Shown: positions 52,450 to 62,781 of the stretch, piece by piece
How the letters are laid out: each line of letters opens with the position of its first letter
How positions within the stretch are numbered: the first letter of the stretch is position 1
NCBI GenBank assembly: GCA_900095095.1
Contig: FMBT01000322.1
Coordinates: 186,001 to 250,000, forward strand
Length of the DNA stretch: 64,000 nt
Origin: Fragilariopsis cylindrus CCMP1102
Lineage: Eukaryota > Bacillariophyta > Bacillariophyceae > Bacillariales > Bacillariaceae
Direction of reading: 5' to 3'
Program-made: the position numbers and the translations under genes
The notes under the pieces: model-generated
Told to the model about the DNA's origin: nothing
What the model saw: only the letters and a program-made list of their open reading frames with translations
Databases searched by the model: none

Positions 52450-52553
52450 GCCTGTCGGTCATTTTTTGAATTTTGAATCTAATGGGTCAAATATAGAACT
52501 CAATCAATCACTATTTTTTTTTTGAATCACTAGTAAAAATACGACCGACAGGC
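52450..52553. repeat. Short inverted repeat (hairpin or MITE-like)
   Basis: Arms GCCTGTCGGTC (52450-52460) and GACCGACAGGC (52543-52553) are perfect inverses; similarity continues loosely into T/A-rich bases inside. No clear target duplication. Lies between two divergent genes. Confidence 0.6.
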
Positions 52554-52996
52554 ATTTGAAAATTTTGTGCCCAATCAATCGGATGAATAAAATGATGGAT
52601 GTATTATGTACTGTATGTGATTTCATTTGATTTATGCTCGTTTTAGTGCCGAGGGCATGTTTCATTTTCATTTTCCTTTTTTCGGACGTATTCCGACGAT
52701 CAAGAATAGAATTGAGTAGAGTAGAATAGAGTAGAGTAGAGTTACAGATCTATATTTATTTCAGAACCAAAAACACTGCACCCGATACTGTACACCCCCG
52801 TCGTGGAAGCAAAAGAAAAGGGCAGAAAACTCATTAATCATTATCATCCCACACAAAAAAAAAATCATATCGAAGACAAACAAAAACGCAAACCAAAAAA
52901 AACACAGGAAATCATCCTCTCTCGTCTCTCTTTCACTTTTACTTTCACTTTCACTACTAACTACGAACTTCGAACGTTACGACTTTACTTCTGGTT

Positions 52997-53428
52997 ATGA
53001 TGAATATTAGAATGAGCATCGTTTCTTTCCTATTATTACTGTCGACCTTCAGTTACAACAACAGCAATAGTAACTTCTACGTACCAGTTACGGTGGCAGT
53101 CCCTACTTCTGATTTCATTTATCACCCTCCACTTCAACTGCAACAACAGCAACAGCAACCGCAACAATACGTATTAGAAGATGTGGAATGTATTATATAC
53201 AAAAAACAAATACAAGTTACACAAGATATCGATGAAGAAGAATATATATGTGGTATAGCTGATTTAGATTATTTCAACAACAACAAGAATATTCGTCGTG
53301 ATCGTGATGGCACTGACACTGACACTGACACTGACACTGACACTGACACTGACACTGACACTGACACTGACAGTAAAAATAGTGCAATTTCATTGCATCT
53401 TGTACCTATTAAATATGAATCACAATAG
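52997..53428 (+). CDS. Small secreted or membrane-targeted protein, unknown
   Basis: 143 residues from ATG at 52997. A signal-peptide-like start (RMSIVSFLLLLSTFS) is followed by a Gln run, a plausible folded stretch (YVLEDVECIIYKKQIQVTQDIDEEEYICGIADLDYF), and a Thr-Asp array encoded by a GACACT hexamer tract (about 53308-53370). The non-repeat part has two Cys. Not recognised. The protein ends 63 bp before the next small ORF, and an intron joining the two cannot be excluded. Confidence 0.45.
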   Translation: MMNIRMSIVSFLLLLSTFSYNNSNSNFYVPVTVAVPTSDFIYHPPLQLQQQQQQPQQYVLEDVECIIYKKQIQVTQDIDEEEYICGIADLDYFNNNKNIRRDRDGTDTDTDTDTDTDTDTDTDTDSKNSAISLHLVPIKYESQ

Positions 53429-53490
53429 ATCTACGAAATAATTTAGATTCAAAAAGGATTCGTTCTGGTGAATAAAGAGCCATAACCACC

Positions 53491-53703
53491 ATGAGTTCTA
53501 GTACTCCTACTGGCAGCAGTGGGGTTTTTGGTGGACGCCTTCGTCGCAACAGCAGCAGCAGCAACTACAGTGAAAATATTATCACTTCGCTATTATTTCC
53601 AAGTGATACACAAATTATTATTGAAGAATATCCAGAATTAGCATTGTCAACAAGTACAAACACAATTAACAAAGGTACAAGAAATTTAGCAAATGTGATA
53701 TAA
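53491..53703 (+). CDS. Small hypothetical protein or second exon of the preceding gene
   Basis: 70 codons from ATG at 53491 with a good context (ACCACCATG). Ser/Asn-rich start, then NIITSLLFPSDTQIIIEEYPELALSTS. No family recognised. Separate gene versus exon is undecided. Confidence 0.3.
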   Translation: MSSSTPTGSSGVFGGRLRRNSSSSNYSENIITSLLFPSDTQIIIEEYPELALSTSTNTINKGTRNLANVI

Positions 53704-54084
53704 AGAAAGGTAAAAAATATATCTACGAAAAATGCCCAATGTCATGTGGAAGGTGTCCTCCTCTGCTACTGGTATAATTAATATCATCATCATCATCATC
53801 ATATACAACAACCGACCTGCGCCAAATCTGTATGATAAGTGTACTGTAAAAAAGTATACAATATAATTTATTAAGTCTGAAGAAATAATACAATAAAATT
53901 TCTACACTTCTCTTGATTTTAATTGTTTTATCTTTTCTTAAATAGATTGCGAGATTGAATATGTCGTGTCGCTTTTAAGATTCGGTTTTGTATAGTTTTT
54001 TTCCTTTCGTTCGTTTTTCCTTTCCTTCTCTCTCTTTCTCTCTCTCTCTCGTTTCCTCTTTTTACTCTCCTTGTTGTATATATC

Positions 54085-54274
54085 TTAACAATCCGCACAA
54101 GATGATGGGCAATATTCCGACAATTTAGATCCTCTATACTGCTTATCACATCGTTGATTCGGATTGTTACCTACCCAGTCACATGTCAGTTGTTTCCTTC
54201 CTTTATAACGGAAGTTTGGATCATCAGAACAACGGGATGCATCATCATCGTCATCATCATCATCATCATCGTCG

Positions 54275-54306
<32 letters not shown>

Positions 54307-54926
54307 ATCCTCGCCTTCGCTGCCTGGGTCAACACCGCCGGCACTGTCACTGCCACCACCACCACCACCGCCATTGTCAGTGCGAACAGCACAACTACCA
54401 TCTTGCCAACGAATGCAACTATTATCTGCTAATGCTGACTGTAACCAAGCATTCCAATAATTGTAACCTTCTTTACTCAAATGAAGATCATCATTTGCGT
54501 ATAAACTTCTTGGATTACCCATTGCTACAAATGATGGGTATACGTCGACCATTGTGAATCTTCCATCTGGCTTGTCCTCACCATCAAAATAATAATTACG
54601 GATTAACCCATCGTATTCACGGTAATCTTTGTGTAGATCCTTTGTATCAGGTTCGGGTTTTGTACCCATATAAATAATACGGTCAACTCCCTTGGCATGG
54701 ATTTGTTCAACAACTTTACGAAAATCTTTAGATACTTGATCAGCATTTCGATCAACTAGATCGTTTTCTCCACATACCAAGACGGCCGTTTTCGGTGAGA
54801 CCTTATCAACATTCCTTCCAATCCGTTTTACCCATTGTCGACAGGTCGAGCCACCTTCACCTACATTCACGCTATTTTCATAGATCTCATCTGTTTTCTT
54901 CCATCTGGAAATGTCACTATCTCCAG
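54085..54926 (-). CDS. SGNH/GDSL hydrolase with Asp-rich linker and Cys-rich tail (5' exon missing)
   Basis: The 3' exon runs from an apparent splice acceptor (AATAG at 54927-54931) to the stop. It begins GDSDISRW, the block I nucleophile motif of SGNH hydrolases; block III is GENDL and block V DDLHL (Asp-x2-His), so Ser, Gly/Asn, Asp and His are all present. After the catalytic part (about 175 residues) comes a Gly/Ser and then a pure Asp linker (GAT/GAC microsatellite at about 54238-54312), then about 50 residues with six Cys (CSDDPNF, LTCDWV, RCDKQ, YCPSSCADC) resembling small Cys-rich modules in secreted diatom proteins. The 5' exon(s), expected to carry a signal peptide, lie upstream (55.0-55.25 kb) but could not be placed. 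Likely a secreted esterase or lipase. Confidence 0.75.
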
Positions 54927-54931
54927 CTATT

Positions 54932-55425
54932 GTTGTTTAAAATTGTCAGTTGTATTGTTGGTACAATAAAAATGTACAGAAAGAAGAGAAATCGTGTGAT
55001 GAGCGCCGATATATATACGGACGAGGCGACGACACAAATAAAATTGAAATTTACATACCAAAAATAATCTCTTCTGATGATGAAACGGAAGAAAGAACAC
55101 AGAGGACAATGAAGGTAAAGATTGTCGTGGTAGAATAATAGATCATCATGTTGTTTCAAGCTGTCTGGTATGGGGATATGCGAAGGAAGACGAGGATCAA
55201 AAGTAGTAATTACTTGCTGTTTTGTTGGAGCCAATAAAGTATTTTGTGAGTTAAAATAAACATTATCGGCAAATCCTACTTTTCTTTTGTGCTTTTTTTT
55301 TAAAACTATCCACGACTATGTACGATTAGTAAATCGCGCATCTGTAAAAAGGGCATAGATATTTCCTTTTTATTTAGATAACAACCACGAATCAACAACG
55401 AGTTGATGACGATTTGGATTGTCAC
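54932..55425. other. Upstream of the SGNH gene, exon 1 unresolved
   Basis: A minus-strand frame starting with ATG at 55234 (MAPTKQQVITTFDPRLPSHIPIPDSL) could belong to the first exon; a GTATGT donor lies near 55063, but its phase does not fit the acceptor used for block I, so no join is proposed. Confidence 0.3.
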
Positions 55426-55430
55426 GAATC

Positions 55431-57661
55431 TAGAGTCTCCACTCAGTACTGCGGATGCCATGCGCGATATTCAAATATACATAGGAAATTAGCTAACGGT
55501 CACAAAAAAATTTCGTTTCAGACCCGCGATTTAACTGCCAAAATCAAATAATAAAAACTAAATAATCTCCAAATCAGATTTAAAAAAACTAAATAATCTC
55601 CTTAGTTTAAATCAATTTGGGCTAGTTATATCGTGTATATAGTTACTACCATCACTTTTTTTTTCCAAAATAATTAGTCAGCAGCATCAAATACATACAT
55701 AAGATAACACCCAAAGTAACTGTACAAAAGTAATATGTGTACAGCTGCTGTTCTACGTGTATCATTCTGCCAATAATGGTCTAGGAGGGTAGGTAGGCAT
55801 TATGTGGGCAAGTTATATCATGTATATAGTTACTACCATCACTTTTTTTTTCCAAAATAATTAGTCAGCAGCATCAAATACATACATAAGATAACACCCA
55901 AAGTAACTGTACCAAAGGAATATGTGTACAGCTGCTGTTCTACGTGTATCATTCTGCCAATAATGGTCTAGGAGGGTAGGTAGGCATTATGTGGGCTAGT
56001 TATATCGTGTATATAGTTACTACCATCACTTTTTTTTCCTAAATAGTCAGTCAGCAGCATTTCACACATGCATAAGATAATACCAAGAGCCACTGTAGGA
56101 AAGTAATATGTGTGCACTTTGTTGTTCTACATGTATCTGCTTATTTTAATGCAACAACAACCAACAGGATGTTTTACCTCATATATTCTATAATACAACC
56201 AACATTGTTGAAGAGTATGATAGTGAGCTGGTGTATTGAATAAGGGTTAGACAAGGTCCTAATACACTATATGGAGGCTGGTGCACCCAAAGAAAACAAA
56301 GTTCTACATTTGAACCATTCCAAACAAGAATGTTTGTGGTGCATTTTGCTACAAAATATGACTTATTTGAGTGCATACATACCCAGCTAAATCTATATTT
56401 CTCTTCAACCACACATACAAAAAAATGATAGGAGGGTTAGGTAAGGTCCTCATACACTATTGCTTGTGGATAGAAACCATCATCATCCCAACCCACCATT
56501 ATTTTGGATGTAATTGCAGTTTACCCCTGTTTTCAAGAATATCTCAAAAAAAAACAATCAAGGACTGTGCTTAAAATAATCACTGTGGGCTGATTTATGC
56601 TCCAAAACAAATTTTGACATGTATTTTCACACAAATACTCATAAAATAAACTAACCCACCTAAAGCTGAAACCATTGGGGCTTCTGGTTCATATGCTCCA
56701 TCTCGTGCAAAATTATTTTCAGTGGATTTTAGCTAAAATAGGGTATTTATTGGTTTTTGTTCCGTGACGAAGAAAGTAAACCCCTGGATGTACCCACTGT
56801 CTTGCATACATATAAATATTAAGCATATAATGGGTTACATGTTTTTATTTTCCAAAAAAAGTTGTTGTAGAAAAAATAATAGCCGTATCAAATTAACTAG
56901 TAACATGGTGCGTTACAGGCTGGTCAGCGTACAGGTATGTGTACATGAACTGAAAGAGTGCCTTCCATATATTTTAAGACCAATATTTGCTACACACATG
57001 GTAAGGTAGAGGAACTCTCCCTGACCAAAAAAAAGTATTTTCCTGGAAGTTCTACCCTGCTTTGTGTCCAGAACAAGATATCTCATAAAAGAATGATGTG
57101 TGCTGTGTGTGAGCCTACATTGTGAGATACCAGTAGGCTTACAAGACTAAGGAATATAACATTTCTCCATCTCAAAGGTCAATAGTAAACTTCGTGGTTT
57201 AATTTTTCAAAAAAATGACTTTTTAGGTGTATATATTTGATGCTAAAGTTGTTATAACATACTAGACTAACAAAATACTAGTAAAATTTGGACATGATTT
57301 AGTGTTTAAATTTTTTTATATTCGTACGCTGAAAAGTGAGCTTAAGTATGTCATACCAGAAATCTGTTTAACTGAAAGCGCTTTTGGGAATAGCTTCTAC
57401 TTAACGTAATTACCTAAATGCCAAAAGCGCTTTCGGTTAATAGAGGAATTGAGGTGTCTATTCTGTTTCTAGTCCATTTATATCGGTCTCTTAAGAATTG
57501 AAACACACGATAGCTCGTGTTAATATTGAAAAAGTGACAGTTAGATTTGCAGTATGTGTATCGCGAAATTTTGGCGCGCGCGCTACAATGTTACATACAT
57601 ACTGGATAAAATTAATGATGCGCGTTTCTACAGGGCTATTCCTACGTGAGTGGAGACTCTA
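55431..57661. mobile_element. Non-coding terminal-inverted-repeat element, 2231 bp
   Basis: Ends TAGAGTCTCCACTCA (55431-55445) and TGAGTGGAGACTCTA (57647-57661) are perfect inverses, flanked on both sides by GAATC (55426-55430 and 57662-57666). The flanks joined, GTTGATGACGATTTGGATTG...AATCAATTTGTTCGTAGAT, match an unoccupied related sequence at 58388-58428. No ORF of note inside, so it is non-autonomous. It contains a 187-bp tandem array (55619-56140), a 20-bp hairpin (57368-57440) and a segment (57108-57322) shared with 15868-16088. A 5-bp duplication with these ends does not fix a superfamily; if the outer TA is the duplicated target instead, a Tc1/mariner-like origin is possible. Confidence 0.8.
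55619..56140. repeat. 187-bp tandem array, 2.8 copies
   Basis: Units at 55619-55805 and 55806-55992 are nearly identical (each begins GGGC[TA]AGTTATATC and ends GTAGGTAGGCATTATGT). A third, shorter and more diverged copy starts at 55993. Confidence 0.92.
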
Positions 57662-57666
57662 GAATC

Positions 57667-59009
57667 AATTTGTTCGTAGATCAGATTTTAGATGATGATG
57701 TTCCAGTCCAAAGGGAAGCAGGAATGTAAATACAGTCTGTACAGAGAACAAGAATTATAATGATGCCGGGGATGCAGGCGTCAATACCAGTGTCAAGACC
57801 GGTGTCACTAGATAGAATACAGTGGTGTAGGAACCAAGGTAGCTTCGATCTAGTAACTGGATCTTGTACTTGATAATACTGTATGAAGGAAATGAGGAAA
57901 AAGGAGCGCGAATTACAGTCCTGCTAGATAACGTTAGTAGTGATGTAATTCGGACCGAAACCACACTTGTTCTCACAATCTAGAAATACCAGAGATTGCT
58001 TGGAATAGCATGTATTTTTCTTGAATTTATCCGATCTGTGTTAGAAACTTCTGTCACCCTTCCACCATATTGTTAACAACACTGTACCTACGATTGTTCA
58101 AACCAATAACAACCGAATTATATGTGGATACTGTTCAATCTCTTATTGCTGCTTGCATTGTCAGTTCAAAGACGACATATTGCGACACCTTATTAGAATT
58201 ATCGTCAGTTTTTCACATATAGATTTCGTGTGTTGTTGGTACTGCTCTGTGGATACTGTTCAATCTCTTATTGCTGCTTGCATTGTCAGTTCAAAGACGA
58301 CATATTGCAACACCTTATCAGAATTATCGTCAGTTTTTCACATGTAGATTTCGTGTGTTGTTGGTACTGCTCTACCCAAATCATGGAGTTGATGACGAAT
58401 TGGATTGCCAATCAATCTGTTCGTAGATAATCAATCTGTGGGCTCGTTTTCGACAAGCATATAGCTACACGTTTCGAAGACTCTGCTGGAGATATTAGAT
58501 AAGACGACATGATATCTTAAGACGAGTTAGTCGTACAACTTAACCTTCGGTTTTTTGCAACCGTATCTTGTTACAAGGATCAAGTGTCCTTAGTCTATGG
58601 AATGAACTAGTGAATGAATCTTTCTTGTTTTCTTCCACTTGTTTTTCTTATTACCATTGTCTTCTGCGGCCGATGATTTGAGCGAGCACGTGGCAATACA
58701 GTGTCATACACACTACAAATCACGTTACTTCTTGCACATTGCAAGTAGTTTTGGTACATATGGCTGCTACTGTAATAGATGATGATTTTACGTGAATAAA
58801 TTCTCCGGATTTATTAATAGAAAAGTGCTTATGGATTGATTGATTTGCTACAAAACAAACTGTGATTGACTGACTCACTCGACCAGACTATATATTTATC
58901 AGGAATGAGCAACGATACCTTCTATCGTGTCATGATCCATTAATTTAAAAAATAGTGATACTACTTGCAATACGGCGAAAAACGCAACGCATCAGTGTAA
59001 TATTTTACG
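57667..59009. other. Intergenic, no gene seen
   Basis: Contains the 125-bp duplication at 58124-58373 and the unoccupied copy of the transposon target at 58388-58428. Short open frames around the duplication are by-products of it. No gene supported. Confidence 0.45.
58124..58373. repeat. 125-bp tandem duplication
   Basis: Units 58124-58248 and 58249-58373 differ at only a few positions, beginning GTGGATACTGTTC and ending TGGTACTGCTCT. 125 is not a multiple of three, and no reading frame crosses both. A recent local duplication. Confidence 0.95.
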
Positions 59010-59231
59010 TCAGTATTTTTTACTATAGATACTCCCCCAATCAGGAGCATCGTTAGGACGTTTGCGAGAAGCATGTTTTCTTCTTCTTTGCGAATACTTC
59101 GAATATTTATGGAAGGAAAAATGAGATGTTAGTGCCTGAGGTTGTATTTCTACTGGTGGAGAAATCGACTGCGCGGGTAGATAGCAGGACATTATACTAG
59201 TATATAGCAGCAGCAGCAGCAGCAGCACCAT
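59010..59231 (-). CDS. Small ORF, uncertain
   Basis: 73 codons. The start is made by a GCA microsatellite (Leu run), but from MSCYLPAQSISPPVEIQPQAL onward the composition is protein-like, with a basic SQRRRKHASRKR stretch and DAPDWGSIYS before the stop. The LPAQSISP stretch is also encoded near 50100 on the same strand, so this may be a relic of a repeated gene family or a shared DNA motif. Not recognised. Confidence 0.25.
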   Translation of the reverse strand: MVLLLLLLLYTSIMSCYLPAQSISPPVEIQPQALTSHFSFHKYSKYSQRRRKHASRKRPNDAPDWGSIYSKKY

Positions 59232-59760
59232 CCGACAATATTAGTGCTAAATTTCACGACGCAATTTGTTGTGGCTCCTGTTCCTTCCGCCATCAAACGT
59301 TGCCTGTTGTTGTACCATCAAACGCAGTCGCTGTTCCTGTTGCTTTCAAAAAAAATCGTTAGTGAAAAAAAAATCGCACGAATAAAAGTTTCGGGGGAGG
59401 GACAAATACAAAAAGAAGGAAAAAACTTCCCGAATTACCGGATGCTCCAGAGGATCTTCCTCGCGCGCGCTCTTTTTTTTCAAAAAAGAAAAAAATGCTC
59501 TTACTATCAACAAAATCAATCATTCATTCATCGTCATACTGTATCAGCATTTCGTGGTCGGACGGAGATAGCGCGATCTTTGTTTCTTTTCTTACTGCAC
59601 ATAAATCTAGCCACACAGCATACATTAACTTACTGTACGATACGATACGCACATAGGTCCTAGACATAATCGGACCATCATTTACAACACAGACAAGAGG
59701 AGGACCGTACTGTAGAGGGTCGGGTGTCTACGTTACTGATAGTATTTTAAATTAAAGAAA
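59232..59760. other. Upstream region of the zinc-finger/HTTM gene
   Basis: No gene seen; an open frame at 59244-59663 has no protein-like features. Presumed promoter and 5' UTR of the next gene. Confidence 0.4.
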
Positions 59761-62169
59761 ATGAGCGATAGTAGCATCAGAAGTAGTAGTAGACGTCGTC
59801 GTCAGATTATGCCAAAGTTAAAAACTCCGTCTTTTTCTTCGGAAGATGATGATGAAGAAGACAATGATGACAATACCAATAAGAATGAGTTCGTATGTAA
59901 TGATTGTGGTAGTGAATTTGGTACACAGGTTGGTCTTAGTGTGCATCAATCACGATGGTGCAAAGGTAGTAAAGCAAAAGAAGAGGAAGAAGAAGAAGAA
60001 GACGAAAATGAGGAGGAGGAGGAGGAAGAGGAAGAAGGCGACGACGTCGCTGACGATGGCAAAACCACTATCTCCGACGACGACGACGTTGGTGACGAAG
60101 CTTATGATGATGATGTCGTTGTGAATGGAAACAACAAGAAGGTCGTCGTCACTACTAGTACTCAAGATGAAGACCAAGACTCTCAAGATCTCCAAGATTC
60201 ACAAGATGATGATGATTCATTATTTGATAATGAAGCAGCATTTGAATTACATTATTATGTATTTAATTTACTATATATGATTGGTTTTATGTTACATTGT
60301 CGTAAATATATTGATTATAATATTGTTATCACTATGATACATATTCTATTCTTTATTTCTACGTCGAGTTCAACGAGTTCAATGAGTTCAATGAGTACCA
60401 GTTCCAGCTCAAACTCAACGACTTCAAGCTCAAGCTCAAGCTCAACTTTAATTTTTTTAAACAAGATAAAGATCGTATTCCATGAACTAACATTTACATC
60501 ATTTCTTGGATTTGTCATATATACAACCTATGATACATCACCATTTAATGCGAATCATCATAATGTGATGGGTATACTTTCGATGTTATTATTACCACAA
60601 CAATTAAAACGTTTTTTGGTGGTAGTTACAGTACAACTACCACCGGCGTTGTTGTTCTTGCAGAAGAAATCATCATCTGGTGATAGTCACAACAAGAACA
60701 CGAAGAAATCATCAGATACTACGTCTACATCCACAACAAGTGCAAGGATTGCAAGGATTGCAAGTCAGGTAACCACCAAGGATGGATTGAATTCTGCACG
60801 GATTGCAATTATAATCATGTATTTTATGGCTGGATTTCATAAAATCAATACAGATTTTTTATTTAATCCCAAAGTTAGTTGTGCTTATGATATGATGTGG
60901 AAGTACTTACCACTTATAAATATAGACGATTTGGAGGACTTGGAACCATATATTACCGCAACGTCGTGGGGAGTCATGAAATATTTACCATTCATGGCAT
61001 TGTTTGTGGAATTAGTACCACCAATTCTACTAGCAATACCATCCTCGAAAATACAAAAATTAGGTATTGGTATGTTACTATTATTACATTTACTACTACT
61101 ACCAACTGGATTTGTGGATTTTGGTTCGATTGCACAATCCTTTTTATGGTTATTTATATCACCAACAACTATATTTGGTACTACTACTGATAGTAGTGCT
61201 AGTAATACGACCTTTCAAAATTTCATGAATGATATAGCATTATGTTTATGTTTTTTAGAATTTTGTGCTGTAGTATGTACATGGCAATTTGATTATACTG
61301 ATCCACCATTTATTGAAGAAGAATTCGGTATGGTATTAATGTCATTCTTTATTATGTGGTCCTATATAATTAGACGTATCATACTCGTATTGAATAATAC
61401 TACTGGTAATACTACTACTGGTACTGGTGGTACAGAAGTAGAATTAGAAGCAGAATTAGAAGCAGAAGCAGACGCAGATTTAGTACGTATATATATACCA
61501 AAATCAATTATTACCAAATGTAGTATCTTCTTATTTTTATTTTATACCATGAATCCCTATCTTGGTTTAAGAACTACCGGATGTGTGAATATGTTTAGTA
61601 ATTTACGTACCGAAGGTTTAATTGGGAATCATTTATTATTAGGATCCAATCGGATTAAATTTTGGTCTTATCAAGAAGATATTATCACAATATTAGATTG
61701 GGATGATCGTGCCGCATTTTATCTAAGTACTGGTGAGTGGATTGATCATGACGATGAAGACGAAGACAATGGCGATGACGATGATGATGATGATGATGAC
61801 GATGATGATGAAAAAGAACCAATATATGGGGATGGTGAATTAAAATTAGGTTGGTCGTATCAAAAAATCAATTTTTATAAAGTAATCAAAGAACATGTCC
61901 ATTTAGATTCGAATTATTATAAAGACGAATATGATCTATATGATAAACCCGTGAATGTCTATATGAAATATTTATATCAAGGTGTCATCTATGAAACTAT
62001 TGATCTATATTATTGTACCACATTCTATAAACAATTTATTGTCGATATGGAAAATTATGGCGACTTACAATTAATATCACCATGGTATATCTATAAATAT
62101 TTTGATTTTCGTGATATACAACCGGATTATAATGATACTGAAAACTCAGCCCAAGAATGTGTATGGTAA
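59761..62169 (+). CDS. C2HC zinc finger fused to HTTM/VKGC-like multi-pass membrane protein
   Basis: 802 residues from ATG at 59761. Residues 44-68 hold FVCNDCGSEFGTQVGLSVHQSRWC, a C2H2-type finger whose last His is replaced by Cys (C46, C49, H62, C67). A long Asp/Glu tract follows. From about residue 160 there are roughly ten hydrophobic segments. The motif YFMAGFHKINTDFLFNP (near residue 350), with its Lys-Ile-Asn, and the later YLGLRTTGCVNMFSNLRTEG are characteristic of HTTM proteins, the membrane part shared with vitamin K-dependent gamma-carboxylase. The C-terminal 150 residues form a soluble tail with an Asp run (about residues 665-685). HTTM proteins outside animals have no firm function. 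The finger upstream is unusual, since most relatives I know begin directly with the membrane domain. Confidence 0.75.
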   Translation: MSDSSIRSSSRRRRQIMPKLKTPSFSSEDDDEEDNDDNTNKNEFVCNDCGSEFGTQVGLSVHQSRWCKGSKAKEEEEEEEDENEEEEEEEEEGDDVADDGKTTISDDDDVGDEAYDDDVVVNGNNKKVVVTTSTQDEDQDSQDLQDSQDDDDSLFDNEAAFELHYYVFNLLYMIGFMLHCRKYIDYNIVITMIHILFFISTSSSTSSMSSMSTSSSSNSTTSSSSSSSTLIFLNKIKIVFHELTFTSFLGFVIYTTYDTSPFNANHHNVMGILSMLLLPQQLKRFLVVVTVQLPPALLFLQKKSSSGDSHNKNTKKSSDTTSTSTTSARIARIASQVTTKDGLNSARIAIIIMYFMAGFHKINTDFLFNPKVSCAYDMMWKYLPLINIDDLEDLEPYITATSWGVMKYLPFMALFVELVPPILLAIPSSKIQKLGIGMLLLLHLLLLPTGFVDFGSIAQSFLWLFISPTTIFGTTTDSSASNTTFQNFMNDIALCLCFLEFCAVVCTWQFDYTDPPFIEEEFGMVLMSFFIMWSYIIRRIILVLNNTTGNTTTGTGGTEVELEAELEAEADADLVRIYIPKSIITKCSIFLFLFYTMNPYLGLRTTGCVNMFSNLRTEGLIGNHLLLGSNRIKFWSYQEDIITILDWDDRAAFYLSTGEWIDHDDEDEDNGDDDDDDDDDDDDEKEPIYGDGELKLGWSYQKINFYKVIKEHVHLDSNYYKDEYDLYDKPVNVYMKYLYQGVIYETIDLYYCTTFYKQFIVDMENYGDLQLISPWYIYKYFDFRDIQPDYNDTENSAQECVW

Positions 62170-62781
62170 AAAGAATTGTTGAGTACGCAGTAGCAGTAAG
62201 CAGTAGCAGTAAGGTCATCCTCAATACCACCTGTAAAATATTCATAATTAAATCAAATCAAATCAAATCAAATCAATTCAATTCAATTTACATGTGCATA
62301 TTTTCAATAGTAGACTTGCGCTTACTACTAGTATCTGATGCTTTCGCTCTGTACAGTAGTGCAGTACAGTACAGTGTATGATATCGAAGACAACACAGCC
62401 AACGACAACTTTTCTCATCATATACAGTAGCAGCAACAAACCTCCGCGGCATGCAACACTACAAAGTAACACCCGCCTTCTCGTGACATTTTTTTGGATT
62501 TTTAGAATAAGAACACCTATACAGATAGCTATACGATCGTATTATACTACCAGAACAGAACAGACACCTGCGTTTTAATTTGTTCATTACAGAAATACAG
62601 TCAGCACTATGCTAACTACCGTAACTACGACTGTGTCCATTAATTCCACATCTGCTCCTTCTGTCCTGCCCTTTTGTCCTTGCTTGAATATATCGGAATC
62701 GGAATCGGAATCGGAATATATCGGAATCAAATCAAAAGTTGAAAAAACAAAAATAACTAACTGACTAACCTAAAAAGGATC
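62170..62781. other. Intergenic with AAATC tandem
   Basis: An AAATC run lies at about 62250-62275 and a GGAATC run at about 62692-62716. GTACAGTA motifs at about 62350-62370. No gene seen. Confidence 0.45.

Noticed and set aside
59244-59663. Plus-strand open frame of 139 codons
   Set aside because: No domain or signal features, overlaps the presumed promoter of the 59761 gene; most likely chance.
62036-62245. Minus-strand open frame at the end of the HTTM-like gene
   Set aside because: Shadow of the coding strand.
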